NCBI GenBank assembly: GCA_038040195.1
Contig: JBBPIR010000005.1
Span: forward strand, 1-64,000
Direction of reading: 5' to 3'
Length of the DNA: 64,000 bases
Origin: Chloroflexota bacterium
Lineage (GTDB): Bacteria; Chloroflexota; Limnocylindria; QHBO01
Each line of letters opens with the position of its first letter. Position 1 is the stretch's first letter. Made by a program: the position numbers and the translations under genes. Positions 42,183 to 51,297 of the stretch are shown here, piece after piece. A model generated the notes under the pieces. The model did no database searches and was not told the origin of the DNA. It saw only the letters and a program-made list of their open reading frames with translations.

Positions 42183-43658
42183 ATGGACCCGACGACGACT
42201 CCCCTGGAGGCCGACGTCGACGAGCAACCAGAGCCTTCGGCGGAGCCGCCCTCACCCGCAATCATGGCCGTGCCACAGGAGGGGTTGGGGCCGCCCGGCG
42301 GCACCCCCAAACGGGTGATCGTGATCGGGGCCGGCATGGCCGGGCTGGTCGCCGCCTTCGAGCTCGCCCGCCAGGGACATCAGCCCATCGTCCTCGAGGC
42401 CCAGAACCGGGTCGGTGGCCGGGTCTACACCATGCGCTCGTTCGCCCCCGGGCTGTACGGCGAGGCGGGGGCCATGCGGATCCCGCGCGTCCATGACCTG
42501 ACACTCGCCTACTGCGACCTGTTCGGCCTGGAGCTGCGTCCGTTCCTGATGGGCAACCCCAAGGGCCTGGTCTATGTCGCCGGCGAGCGGATGACCGCCG
42601 AGGAGGCGGGACTGGAGCCCGACCGTCTGGGGTTCGAAGTGGCCGAACACGAGCGCGGGCGGACCTATGGCGACCTGTGGGACGAGGCGACGCGCGACCT
42701 GCGGGAGATGCTGGAACGGGACGGACCGCCAGCCTGGGACGAGATCGTGCACCAGTACGACCAGTACTCGCTCCGCGAGTTCCTCATCCTGAAGGGCTTC
42801 TCCGAAGGCGCCATTGAGATGTACGGCGTCATGAACTTCGTCGAGGCCGACATGAACAATGCCGTCATTGAGGAGCTGCGCGAGGACCTGGGCGGCGCCT
42901 TCGAGGACATGCAGGAGATCGTGGGCGGCATGGACCTGCTGCCGCGCGCGTTCTACTCCCAGCTGGAGGAGCGGATCCGCTTCGGCGCCGAAGTGTTCGC
43001 GATGGAGCAGGACGCGGAAGGCGTGACAGTCCACTTCAAGACCGAGGCCGGCCGCTACACCGAGCGGGGCGACTACGCCATCTGCGCGATTCCCTTTTCG
43101 GTCCTCCGCCAGGTCGAGGTCCTGACCCCGTTCTCGCGGGAGAAGCAGCGGGCCGTGCGCCAGCTCAACTACTCCGCCTCGACCAAGGTCCTGTTCCAGG
43201 TCCGCGAACGGGTGTGGGAGACCGATGACGGGATCTTCGGCGGTGCCACCGTGACCGATCTCCCCATCCGCCGCATCAACTACCCGACCCCCGACCCAAC
43301 CACCCCGCGCGGCGTCCTGCTGGCCTCATACACCTGGTCGCAGGACGCGGCCCGGTGGGGGGCGATGGACGAGGAGACGCGTCAGGAGGAAGCGCTCCAG
43401 GATGTGGGCCGCATCCACCCACGGATTCGCGACGTGTACGAGGTGGGCGCATCGCACGCGTGGGACAACGACCGCTTTGCCAACGGTGCGTTCGCCCTGT
43501 TCCAGCCCGAGCAGCAGACGCAGCTACAGGCCGACATCGTTCAACCCGAGGGCCGGATCCATTTCGCAGGTGAGCACTGTTCGCTCCACCACGCCTGGAT
43601 CCAGGGCGCGCTGGAGTCGGGGATCCGGGCCGCCCAGGGCATTCACACCGCCCCCTAG
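42183..43658 (+). CDS. FAD-dependent amine oxidase (flavin monoamine oxidase family)
   Basis: This 491-aa flavoenzyme has the dinucleotide-binding motif VIVIGAGMAGLVAAFELARQ after a 40-residue disordered leader, GGRVYTMRSFAPGLYGEAGA (FAD contact plus Arg) and the C-terminal flavin motif GRIHFAGEHCSLHHAWIQGA. This places it with L-amino acid and monoamine oxidases. EHCS lacks the covalent flavin Cys of human MAO (SGGC), so FAD is probably non-covalent. The substrate is unknown. There is no signal peptide. Its TAG shares a CTAG palindrome with the stop of the convergent acetyltransferase. Confidence 0.87.
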   Translation: MDPTTTPLEADVDEQPEPSAEPPSPAIMAVPQEGLGPPGGTPKRVIVIGAGMAGLVAAFELARQGHQPIVLEAQNRVGGRVYTMRSFAPGLYGEAGAMRIPRVHDLTLAYCDLFGLELRPFLMGNPKGLVYVAGERMTAEEAGLEPDRLGFEVAEHERGRTYGDLWDEATRDLREMLERDGPPAWDEIVHQYDQYSLREFLILKGFSEGAIEMYGVMNFVEADMNNAVIEELREDLGGAFEDMQEIVGGMDLLPRAFYSQLEERIRFGAEVFAMEQDAEGVTVHFKTEAGRYTERGDYAICAIPFSVLRQVEVLTPFSREKQRAVRQLNYSASTKVLFQVRERVWETDDGIFGGATVTDLPIRRINYPTPDPTTPRGVLLASYTWSQDAARWGAMDEETRQEEALQDVGRIHPRIRDVYEVGASHAWDNDRFANGAFALFQPEQQTQLQADIVQPEGRIHFAGEHCSLHHAWIQGALESGIRAAQGIHTAP

Positions 43659-44239
43659 GAGGAGCTCCGCCACTCCTCGAGCCGCGCCTTCACCGCCGGC
43701 CACTCGTCGGCCAGGATCGAGTAGTACACCGTGTCCCGAACGTGCCCATCGGGGAGCTTGATGTGGCGGCGAAGCACGCCCTCGCGAACCGCCCCCAGCC
43801 GCTCGATCGCCCGCTGCGAGCGCTCGTTCCGCAGGTCGGTCTTGAAAGCCACTCGGCCCGCCCCCAGCATGTCGAAGGCATAGGTCAGCTGCAGCAGCTT
43901 GGCCTCGGTGTTGACCGCGGATCGCTGCCGCGAGGGGGCGATCCAGGTCCAGCCGATCTCCACCCGCCCGTGCTCGGGTGCGATGTCCCCGAAGCGCGTC
44001 GAACCCACCGCCCTGCCTGAGGTGCGCTCGACGGTGGCCCAGGCCACGTACTCAGGGCGCAGGGCGTCGGCGAGGTAATCGGGCCACGCGTCAGGCCCCA
44101 CAGAAAGGTCGGCGATCATGTACCGCCACGTGGCCGGATCTTCGGCCGCCGCCGCCAGGAGGTCGTCCCGGTGCCGCTCCTCCAGCGGCTCGAGGCGGAC
44201 GACCCGGCCGTCGAGCACGATCCGCTCCGGGCGGAGCAT
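43655..44239 (-). CDS. GNAT acetyltransferase, RimJ/RimL-like
   Basis: This 194-aa GNAT-fold protein is similar in layout to RimJ/RimL-type N-acetyltransferases. It shows IVLDGRVVRLEPLEERHRDD, the strand VGSTRFGDIAPEHGRVEIGW, TWIAPSRQRSAVNTEAKLLQ, where the CoA-binding region lies, and RVAFKTDLRNERSQRAIERL. The end VRDTVYYSILADEWPAVKAR is typical for this branch. Target unknown (protein N-terminus or small amine). It lies 24 bases after the DUF885 gene in the same direction. Confidence 0.82.
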   Translation of the reverse strand: MLRPERIVLDGRVVRLEPLEERHRDDLLAAAAEDPATWRYMIADLSVGPDAWPDYLADALRPEYVAWATVERTSGRAVGSTRFGDIAPEHGRVEIGWTWIAPSRQRSAVNTEAKLLQLTYAFDMLGAGRVAFKTDLRNERSQRAIERLGAVREGVLRRHIKLPDGHVRDTVYYSILADEWPAVKARLEEWRSSS

Positions 44240-44263
44240 GGCCAGGCCGGGGGCCGGTGGACC

Positions 44264-45961
44264 CTAAGCCCCGGCCGGGGTGGCCAGCGCTGCCGAGACC
44301 CAGCCCGGGATCTCGCGGCGCAGGGTCTCCAGCGGGAGCGAGCCGTGCGCCAGCACCTCGTCGTGGAAGACGCGCAGGTCGAACCGCTCGCCCAGCTGCG
44401 CGCCGACGTCGACTCGGGCGCGCTCGATCTCGCGCTGGCCCATCTTGTACGACAGTGCCTGGCCGGGCCAGATCGTGTATCGGTCGACCTCGATCTCGGC
44501 ATCCACCATCGGCAGCGAGCCGCGCTCGTGCATGAAGGTGATGGCGCGCTCGCGGGTCCAGCTCATGGCATGCAGCCCCGAGTCGACGACCAGCCGCGCG
44601 GCGCGGAAGGTTTGCGCGTCGAGCATGCCTATCCGTTCGGCATCGGTGAGGTACAGGCCCATCTCATCGGCCAGGCGCTCGGTGTACAGGCCCCAGCCTT
44701 CGACGTAGGCCGAACCCGCCATCTTCGCGCCCAGGGTCCGGAAGCGGGGGAGGCCTTCCAGGTCCATCTCGATCGCGATCTGGAAGTGGTGACCCGGGGT
44801 CGCCTCGTGGAAGGTGATGGCCGCGATCTTGTGGAGCTGGCGCTCGGCCGGCTGGTACGTGTTCAGGTAGTACTGCCCCGGACGCGAGCCGTCCAGGGTC
44901 GGAGGCATGTAAAAGGCCGGCGCCGACTCCCGCTCGCGGTACTCCTCGACCGGTAGGACCACGCAGTTCGCCGCCGGCAGGCGGCCGAAGAAGCGGGGCG
45001 CCGTGGCGTACGCCCGGTCGGTCTGCTCGCGCGCCAGCTCGATGATGTGCGCCGGATCCGAGGTCCGATTGGAGGGATCGGCGGCCAGGGCAGCGGCATA
45101 CGCGTGACGGTCGGCGTGGCCCTGGCGCCGCGCAATTTCGTCCTTCTCGGCCTCAATCCGCTCCAGGTCCTCCATGCCGAAGGCATGCACCTCGTCGGGG
45201 GTCGCATCAACGGTGGTCTGCATCCGGATCGCGAGCCGATAGGCGGCCGCTCCATCTGGCGTGTCTCCCAGCGCGGGGGTGGGAGCTGCGTGGGGCGTGT
45301 ACGTTTCGGCGAGGTAGTCGCGGAGGCGCTGCAGGGCGGGATAGACGTGCGCCGCCACCGCGGTTCGGACCTCGTCCCGTGCCGGCTCGTCGGCCACGTT
45401 GGCCAGCGTCACCGAGGGGGCGTCATGGCTGGGCACCGCCAGCATGCGGTCGATCTGCTCGACCGCCTTTTGGACCGGGACCGATGCCGAGGTCCGATGG
45501 TCGCCGATTCCCTCGTCAAGCGTGCCGATGTGCTGGTCGATGAGCTGCGGGAAGGCCTCGAACCGGGCCAGCAAGCGGCGCAGCCCCTCGGGCGTCTCCG
45601 CCCGCTGGTACTGCGCGATTTCGCTCGGCCAGGTCTGGACCCCGGACATGTGGTTCACGGCCAGCTGGTACAGGCGCCGATCGAGGGCCTCGAGGTAATT
45701 CCGGGCGACCAGCATCAGCAGGTCGCGGGTGATGCCGGACTCGACGTCAAGCCCAGCCGGGTCCATGGTTTCTGCCTCGGCCAGCGCGGAAGCAAGGGCG
45801 CTGCGCTCCGCGGCCCGTCCATCCGGGCCGAGGTCGGGCCAGCGGTCGTCGTATCGGTCGTCGCCATAGATGGTGGCGGTAATCGGGTCGCGCTCGAGGA
45901 CGCCTTCCCAGAAGCGGTCCGCCAGGTCGGTGACGGCGGCGTTCGGGTCCTGATGGGCCAC
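44264..45961 (-). CDS. DUF885 family protein, putative metallopeptidase
   Basis: This 565-aa protein has family hallmarks: N-terminal FWEGVLERDPITATIYGDDR, central TPDEVHAFGMEDLERIEAE, and the zinc-site segment FHEATPGHHFQIAIEM at about residue 380 (HExxxxH), followed by GWGLYTERLADEMGLY with a downstream Glu. Substrates of DUF885 proteins are not established; some relatives are secreted, but no signal peptide is seen here. The GTG at 45959-45961 is chosen because AAGGAGGT lies eight bases before it, one of the best Shine-Dalgarno sites in the window; the long upstream extension is not protein-like. Confidence 0.83.
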   Translation of the reverse strand: MAHQDPNAAVTDLADRFWEGVLERDPITATIYGDDRYDDRWPDLGPDGRAAERSALASALAEAETMDPAGLDVESGITRDLLMLVARNYLEALDRRLYQLAVNHMSGVQTWPSEIAQYQRAETPEGLRRLLARFEAFPQLIDQHIGTLDEGIGDHRTSASVPVQKAVEQIDRMLAVPSHDAPSVTLANVADEPARDEVRTAVAAHVYPALQRLRDYLAETYTPHAAPTPALGDTPDGAAAYRLAIRMQTTVDATPDEVHAFGMEDLERIEAEKDEIARRQGHADRHAYAAALAADPSNRTSDPAHIIELAREQTDRAYATAPRFFGRLPAANCVVLPVEEYRERESAPAFYMPPTLDGSRPGQYYLNTYQPAERQLHKIAAITFHEATPGHHFQIAIEMDLEGLPRFRTLGAKMAGSAYVEGWGLYTERLADEMGLYLTDAERIGMLDAQTFRAARLVVDSGLHAMSWTRERAITFMHERGSLPMVDAEIEVDRYTIWPGQALSYKMGQREIERARVDVGAQLGERFDLRVFHDEVLAHGSLPLETLRREIPGWVSAALATPAGA

Positions 45962-46061
45962 GGAACCAGACCTCCTTGAGGTGGATGCATGCCGTTCGTG
46001 GAATGGTGGATGAATGCGGCCGGAGTGTACCGCGAGCCGCTCCCGGCACGGCGGCGCGCGG

Positions 46062-47147
46062 TCAGCCGGCGCCGAACAGGTCAGCCAGCAGGGCGGGCGG
46101 CGTCTCCTCCAGCTGGTCGTATCGGCACGTCTCGGGTTTGCGGTCCGGGCGCCAGCGAACGAAGGTCGTCGCGTGCCGGAACCGGTCACCCTGGAGATGG
46201 TCGTACGCGACCTCAACCACCCGCTCGGGCCGGAGCGGCTCCCAGGACAGATCCTTGCCTCGGTTCCAGCGGCTGGTGGCGCCCGGCATGCGCCGGCCCT
46301 CCCACTCGACCTCGGCTTCCTTCCACTGGCGCCACGGGTGCCCCTTCAGGGCACCGCGGCGCAGCGGCGCCAGCTCGGTGACCAGCTCCCGGCGCCGCGC
46401 CATGGTGAACGAGCTGGTGACCCCCACGTGCTGGAGCTCGCCGGCCGCGTCGTACAGGCCCAGCAGCAGCGAGCCGACCATCGTGCCCGGACCGTTCTTG
46501 TGCCAGCGGAACCCGGCCACCACGCAGTCCGCGGTGCGCTGATGCTTGACCTTGACCATCTCGCGCTTGCCCGGCACATAGCCCTGGGCGGCTCGTTTGG
46601 CGATCACCCCGTCGAGTCCCGCGCCCTCGAAGACGGCGAACCAGCGCCGCGCGGTCGCCGGATCGTCGGTGGCCGGCGTGAGCTGGACCGATGGCGGCGG
46701 CTTCGCCAGCCGCCGTTCGAGGCCGGCCCGGCGCTCGGCGAAGGGTTCCTGCCGGAGATCCCGGTCGCCCTCGGCCAGCAGGTCGAAGGCCACGTACGAA
46801 GCCGGGCTGGTGGCCGCCAGCATGGCGACCCGGGAGGCAGCCGGGTGGATCCGGAGCAGGAGGGCCTCGAAGTCGAGGCCACCTTCGGCGGCGATGACGA
46901 TCTCGCCATCCAGCACGAATCGGTCGGCGGGCCGGCCGACGGCCCGCAGTGGCGCCTCGAGCTCAGGGAAGTATCGGTTGAGCGGCTTCAGGTCACGGCT
47001 CTGGATGTAGACCTCGGGCCCGTCGCGGAAGACAAGCGCGCGGAACCCATCCCACTTCGGCTCGTAGCGCCACTCGCTGCCAGTCGGGATCTCGGGCTGA
47101 GGCTTGGCCAGCATGGGCTCGATGGGCGGTGGAATGGGGAAGGCCAT
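46062..47147 (-). CDS. ATP-dependent DNA ligase (LigC / LigD ligase-domain type)
   Basis: This 361-aa ligase seals nicks after covalent adenylation of Lys31 in motif I (EPKWDGFRA). Further nucleotidyltransferase motifs are FVLDGEIVI (III), GLDGVIAKRAAQGYVPGKR (IV) and MVKVKHQRTADCVVAGF (V). The C-terminal OB-fold has VGVTSSFTMARRREL and VVEVAYDHLQGDRFRHATTF. This matches the ligase module of mycobacterial LigD/LigC. With the stand-alone polymerase at 40803 it would make a two-gene version of LigD. The ATG at 47145-47147 has a perfect leaderless -10 box. Confidence 0.92.
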   Translation of the reverse strand: MAFPIPPPIEPMLAKPQPEIPTGSEWRYEPKWDGFRALVFRDGPEVYIQSRDLKPLNRYFPELEAPLRAVGRPADRFVLDGEIVIAAEGGLDFEALLLRIHPAASRVAMLAATSPASYVAFDLLAEGDRDLRQEPFAERRAGLERRLAKPPPSVQLTPATDDPATARRWFAVFEGAGLDGVIAKRAAQGYVPGKREMVKVKHQRTADCVVAGFRWHKNGPGTMVGSLLLGLYDAAGELQHVGVTSSFTMARRRELVTELAPLRRGALKGHPWRQWKEAEVEWEGRRMPGATSRWNRGKDLSWEPLRPERVVEVAYDHLQGDRFRHATTFVRWRPDRKPETCRYDQLEETPPALLADLFGAG

Positions 47148-47153
47148 GTCGGG

Positions 47154-47159
47154 ATAGTA
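47154..47159 (-). promoter_or_regulatory. -10 box TACTAT of a leaderless promoter (DNA ligase)
   Basis: On the minus strand TACTAT is followed by CCCGAC and the ATG at 47147. The divergent nuclease gene starts only 40 bases away, at 47188. Confidence 0.6.
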
Positions 47160-47187
47160 GTCGGCGGCTGCGGCATACTCGGCCGCA

Positions 47188-48719
47188 ATGCCGATCAGCC
47201 TTCGATTCCTGGGCGCCGCCGGCGGGGTGACGGGGTCGCAATACCTGCTGAGCGTCGATGAGCGGCGGATCCTGATCGACTGCGGCATGTTCCAGGGCGG
47301 GATGGAGGAGATTGCCCGCAACCGGATGGGATTCGCGTACCCGCCCGACAGCGTTGACGCGGTCCTGCTGACCCACGCCCACAACGACCACATCGGTCGA
47401 CTGCCGGCCCTGGTGCGGGCCGGGTACCGAGGGCCAGTGTTCGCAACCGCGGCCACTGGCGACCTGGCCTCAATTGTCTTGACCGACAGCGCGCACCTCC
47501 AGGCCTACGCCGCGGCGCGGTGGGCCCGCCACCACCCTGAGGCCGCGCCGGCGGCCGCAGCTTCCGCCCCGGCCGAGGAATCGGAGAGCGCGGCTACCGA
47601 GCTGGAGATGGCCGCGGTCGCCGCCCGGACGGAGCGCCCTCCTGCCATGGAGACGCGGACCCGCGCCCCGCTCTTCGACCTGGAGGACGTGGCTCGCACC
47701 ATGGACCGGGTTCGCCCGATTCCGTATGCGACGCCCACCACGGTGGTCCCCGAGGTCGAGGCCACGTTCCATGACGCGGGGCACATCCTCGGCTCGGCCA
47801 TCATCGAGCTGACCGCCCGTGACGCCGATGGGACGAGCGCCCGCATCGTGTTCTCGGGCGACCTCGGGCGGCCCGACACGCCCATCCTCCGCGACCCGAC
47901 CCCCCTCACCCAGGCTGACGTCGTGGTCGTGGAGTCGACCTATGGCGACCATGATCATCCTGACCCGGACCAGGCGGTCAACGAGCTCGTGGAGGTCATC
48001 TCCGACGTCGCTCGATCCGGCGGTGTGCTGCTCATTCCGGCCTTTGCCATCGGACGCACCCAGCACCTGGTCTGGATCCTCGACAGCCTGGTGCGAGCGG
48101 GACGCATCCCGCACCTGCCGCTGTTCGTCGACTCCCCCATGGCCTGCGAGGCCAACGATGTCTACCTGCGCCATCCCGAGGGCTACGACCCGGAGACCCT
48201 TGCCCTCCTGCAGTCGGGCGATTCCCCCCTCGAGTATCCGGGGCAGGAGTGCACGAGCAGCGTCGAGGCATCCAAGGCCATCGTCGGCAGCCCGCGCGCC
48301 CGTTCATCCTGGTCGCCGCCTCGGGCATGCTGACCGGGGGCCGGATCCTCCACCACCTCAAGGACCTGCTGCCCGATCCGCGAGCGACCCTCCTGTTCAT
48401 CGGTTACCAGGCCGAGGGAACGTTGGGCCGCCACCTCCAGGACGGCGGAACCGAGGCCCGAATCGACGGCGCCAAATGGCCCGTCCAGTGCCGTGTCCGG
48501 ACCATTTCCGGCTTCTCGGCGCACGCCGACCAGGCCGAGCTGGACGCCTGGATACGGCACTTCGGGGACGCCGGCCGCGCGGACGGCCGGCCGCGCTCGG
48601 TGTTCGTGACCCACGGCGAGCCGGCGGCCGCAGCAGCGTTCGCAGCCCGGATCCATGACGGACTGGGCGTGGTGGCCCGCGTGCCGGTGCTCGGCGAAAC
48701 GGCGGCGATCCGGCCGTGA
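47188..48719 (+). pseudogene. Metallo-beta-lactamase / beta-CASP ribonuclease, interrupted by a frameshift
   Basis: The reading frame from 47188 gives a beta-CASP nuclease: LRFLGAAGGVTGSQYLL, zinc motif LLTHAHNDHIGRLPAL, ATFHDAGHILGSAIIEL, RIVFSGDLGRPDTPIL, then the beta-CASP domain to SSVEASKAIVGSP near 48294. It then runs out of family sequence and stops at 48333. The rest of the family continues in the frame one base earlier: ARPFILVAASGMLTGGRIL, TISGFSAHADQ and VFVTHGEP, to the stop at 48719. Adding one C to the CCC at 48291-48293 would join both parts exactly. Both halves otherwise look intact, so this is either a recent inactivating deletion or a sequencing/assembly error. An unusual insert of about 50 Ala/Glu-rich residues lies near residue 115. 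Confidence 0.8.
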
Positions 48720-48745
48720 CCTTCCACCGCTGACCCAGCGGCGGC

Positions 48746-48751
48746 TACCAT
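48746..48751 (+). promoter_or_regulatory. -10 box TACCAT of a leaderless promoter (SAM hydroxide adenosyltransferase - ECF operon)
   Basis: TACCAT is followed by CGGAGC and the ATG at 48758. Confidence 0.6.
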
Positions 48752-48757
48752 CGGAGC

Positions 48758-49597
48758 ATGTCGCCCTGGCCCGAGGACCCGCCTCGCCCCGTCGTCAGCC
48801 TGCTGACCGACTTCGGCGCCCGCGACCCGTCGGGCGCCATCTGCGAGGGCGTTATCTTGGGCATCTGTCCTCAGGCGACCGTCGTCCACATCAGCCACGA
48901 GGTCACGAAATACGCCATTCGGGACGGGGCGCTGATGCTCTGGTGCGCGTTGCCGTACTTCCCGGTGGCGATCCACATGGCCGTGGTCGACCCGGGGGTC
49001 GGCACCCACCGACGCCCGGTGGCGTTGGTGGTGGGCCGCGATGACGTCCTGATCGGCCCGGACAACGGCCTGCTGCTCCCCGCGGCCCGCCGGTTGGATG
49101 GCATCCGGGCCGTCCACGAGCTGACGAGCGACACCCATCGGCTGCGCCCGGTGAGCTCCAGCTTCCACGGCCGTGACATCTTCGCCCCGGCGGCCGCTCA
49201 CCTGGCGTGCGGACTGCCGGTTGGGGAGCTTGGTCCCGAGATCGATCCGGCCACACTGGTCGACCTGGTCATCCCGGACGCCACTCCAATCCCTGACGGC
49301 GTCGAGACAACGGTGATCTACGTGGACACCTTTGGTAACTGCAAGCTGGCCGGGCTCCGCCACGAGCTGGAGGCCGTCGTAGGACCGATGCGGCCCGGCC
49401 GCGCCGTGCGCGTCCGGGCCGATGGGGCCGCGGAACGGCGCCTGGGCTGGGCGGACACGTTCGGAAACGTGCCGGTTGGCGAGCCGATCCTGTATATCGA
49501 CTCCTACGACCGCCTGACCCTGGCCGTCAACCAGGGGAATGCCGCCGCCGAGCTGGGCCTGGCGCAGGACCAGGCCATCCGAATCCAGGTCGAGTGA
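48758..49597 (+). CDS. S-adenosylmethionine hydroxide adenosyltransferase (DUF62)
   Basis: Members of this family use water to split S-adenosylmethionine into adenosine and methionine; halogenase relatives use chloride or fluoride instead. The 279-aa chain shows LLTDFGARDPSGAICEGVIL (N-terminal Asp site), VVDPGVGTHRRPVAL, IGPDNGLLLPAARRL and SSSFHGRDIFAPAAAHLA, with the Asp/Arg/His set of hydroxide-type enzymes. The C-terminal barrel has VDTFGNCKLAG and ILYIDSYDRLTLAVNQGNAA. It heads an operon with an ECF transporter, a pairing that suggests the imported or salvaged compound is linked to adenosine or methionine; that link is inference. Confidence 0.9.
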   Translation: MSPWPEDPPRPVVSLLTDFGARDPSGAICEGVILGICPQATVVHISHEVTKYAIRDGALMLWCALPYFPVAIHMAVVDPGVGTHRRPVALVVGRDDVLIGPDNGLLLPAARRLDGIRAVHELTSDTHRLRPVSSSFHGRDIFAPAAAHLACGLPVGELGPEIDPATLVDLVIPDATPIPDGVETTVIYVDTFGNCKLAGLRHELEAVVGPMRPGRAVRVRADGAAERRLGWADTFGNVPVGEPILYIDSYDRLTLAVNQGNAAAELGLAQDQAIRIQVE

Positions 49598-49607
49598 CAC
49601 CGCGCGC

Positions 49608-51263
49608 GTGACCGAGCCGATCGCCGTCGTCGAGGGACTGACGTTCCGCTACCGCCGCGGCTCGCAGCCGGCCCTGCGGAACATCTGGCTGGAGATCGGG
49701 CCCGGAGAGGTGCTCCTGGTCGCCGGCCCGTCGGGGTGCGGCAAGTCGACCCTGATCCGGGCGCTGAACGGGCTGATCCCCCACTCCTACCACGGCGACC
49801 TGACCGGCAGCGTCCGGATCGCTGGCCACCCGACCGACACCACCCCGCTGCGCGGGCTGGCCACCCTGGTCGGGACCGTGCTCCAGGATCCGAGCCGTCA
49901 GCTGGTGGCCTCGACCGTGCCGGCCGAGCTCACCTTCGGCCCCGAGAACCTGGGCGTCGAGCGTGATGAGATCGGTCGCCGGCTGGTTGGGGTGGCGGCG
50001 GCCAGCGGGCTGGCGCCGCTGATGGACCGCACCACGGATGAGCTGTCGGGCGGTGAGAGCCAGCAGGTCGCGATCGGGGGCGCGCTCATGCTCGAGCCGC
50101 GGCTCCTGGTGCTGGACGAGCCCCTGGCCAACCTCGACCCCGCCGCCGCGCGTCGACTCCTGGCCCTCGTCCGCCGCCTGGCCGACGCCGGCACGGCGGT
50201 CGTCATCGTGGAGCATCGGATCGAGGACGTGCTCGACGCCCGACCCGATCGGGCGCTGTACCTCGAGCAGGGCGCAACCCGCTATCTCGGATCCATGGAT
50301 GGATTCCTGGCCAGCGCCGACCCGACCACGGTGAAGCTGCCGTTCTATACCTGGATGAGCCGCGCACGCGCCGCGTCAGCGGCGCCATCGGTCCCTTCCG
50401 AACCCGATGCGCCAAGGACTCGGCCCGAGAACGCCCCGCCGCGGCTCGAGTGGCGGCACGTGGAGGCCGGTTACGACGGGCGGACCGTGCTGCACGACGT
50501 CAGCGCGAGCTTGGGAGCCAGGGAGCGAGTGGCCGTGCTGGGGCCCAACGGGTCGGGGAAGACCACCCTGTTCAAGGCGGCCATTGGCCTGCGACCGCTG
50601 ACCAAGGGCGAGGTTCTCGTGGACGGGGAGTCGACCGTGGGCCGGAGCGTGGCCGACCTGGCGGCAACCTTCGGGTACGTGTTCCAGAACCCGTCCCAGA
50701 TGCTGTTCGCGCCCACCGTTCGCGACGAGCTCCTGTTCGGGCCGCGCAACCTGGGCCGCGACCCGGGCGGGTTCGACGCCCTGGTGGCGCGGGCGCTCCG
50801 GCGGGTGGGCCTCGCCGATGAACCGGAGGTCGAGTCGCGCCCGCCGCGGACCCTGTCGCATGGACAACAGAAACGGCTCGGGATCGCCGTCGCATTGGCC
50901 CTCCAGCCCCGGACGTTGGTCCTTGACGAACCGTCCGCCGGGCAGGACTATCGGAGCGCTACGGCGTTCATGAGGGAGGTGGAGCGGATCGCCGGTTTGG
51001 AGAGCGTCTACTTCGTCACACACGATGTCGACCTGGCGCTGACCCATGCCGACCGAATCCTCCTCCTGCGCGACGGCCGCATCGCGGCCGACGGCGCACC
51101 GTCGGAGGTGATCGCCGACCGAGAGCGTTGGAGGGCCTGCAACCTGCGCGAGACCTCGCTGATGGAGGCGAACCTGCGCTGGGGCGGCCGCTCCGGACGG
51201 TTCTTCGGCCCGGAGACCCTGGCGGCCATGGTCGTCACCGAACGGACCACGCCGGGATCGTGA
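49608..51263 (+). CDS. ecfA: ECF transporter ATPase, two nucleotide-binding domains fused
   Basis: This single 551-aa chain contains both ATPase halves of an energy-coupling-factor transporter. Domain 1 has Walker A AGPSGCGKSTLIRALNGL (around residue 40), signature ELSGGESQQVAIGGAL and Walker B LLVLDEPLANLDP. Domain 2 has GPNGSGKTTLFKAAIGL (around 312), signature TLSHGQQKRLGIAVAL and LVLDEPSAGQDY. The Asp-rich Q-loops (VLQDPSRQL; VFQNPSQML) are typical of EcfA. The GTG start at 49608 is 10 bases after the previous stop and begins the first ATPase strand. It acts with the S and T genes that follow. Confidence 0.93.
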   Translation: MTEPIAVVEGLTFRYRRGSQPALRNIWLEIGPGEVLLVAGPSGCGKSTLIRALNGLIPHSYHGDLTGSVRIAGHPTDTTPLRGLATLVGTVLQDPSRQLVASTVPAELTFGPENLGVERDEIGRRLVGVAAASGLAPLMDRTTDELSGGESQQVAIGGALMLEPRLLVLDEPLANLDPAAARRLLALVRRLADAGTAVVIVEHRIEDVLDARPDRALYLEQGATRYLGSMDGFLASADPTTVKLPFYTWMSRARAASAAPSVPSEPDAPRTRPENAPPRLEWRHVEAGYDGRTVLHDVSASLGARERVAVLGPNGSGKTTLFKAAIGLRPLTKGEVLVDGESTVGRSVADLAATFGYVFQNPSQMLFAPTVRDELLFGPRNLGRDPGGFDALVARALRRVGLADEPEVESRPPRTLSHGQQKRLGIAVALALQPRTLVLDEPSAGQDYRSATAFMREVERIAGLESVYFVTHDVDLALTHADRILLLRDGRIAADGAPSEVIADRERWRACNLRETSLMEANLRWGGRSGRFFGPETLAAMVVTERTTPGS

Positions 51264-51297
51264 CACCGGCTCGCATCGGAGGAGGCACAAACCGCCC

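Noticed and set aside
48285-48305. Programmed -1 frameshift in the beta-CASP gene
   Set aside because: No X-XXY-YYZ slippery site and no downstream pseudoknot that I can see; such programming is not known for this family.
48249-48719. Separate small gene for the C-terminal half of the beta-CASP nuclease
   Set aside because: Its first 16 residues (MHEQRRGIQGHRRQPA) are not family sequence and there is no ribosome-binding site; it is better explained as the continuation of a frameshifted gene.
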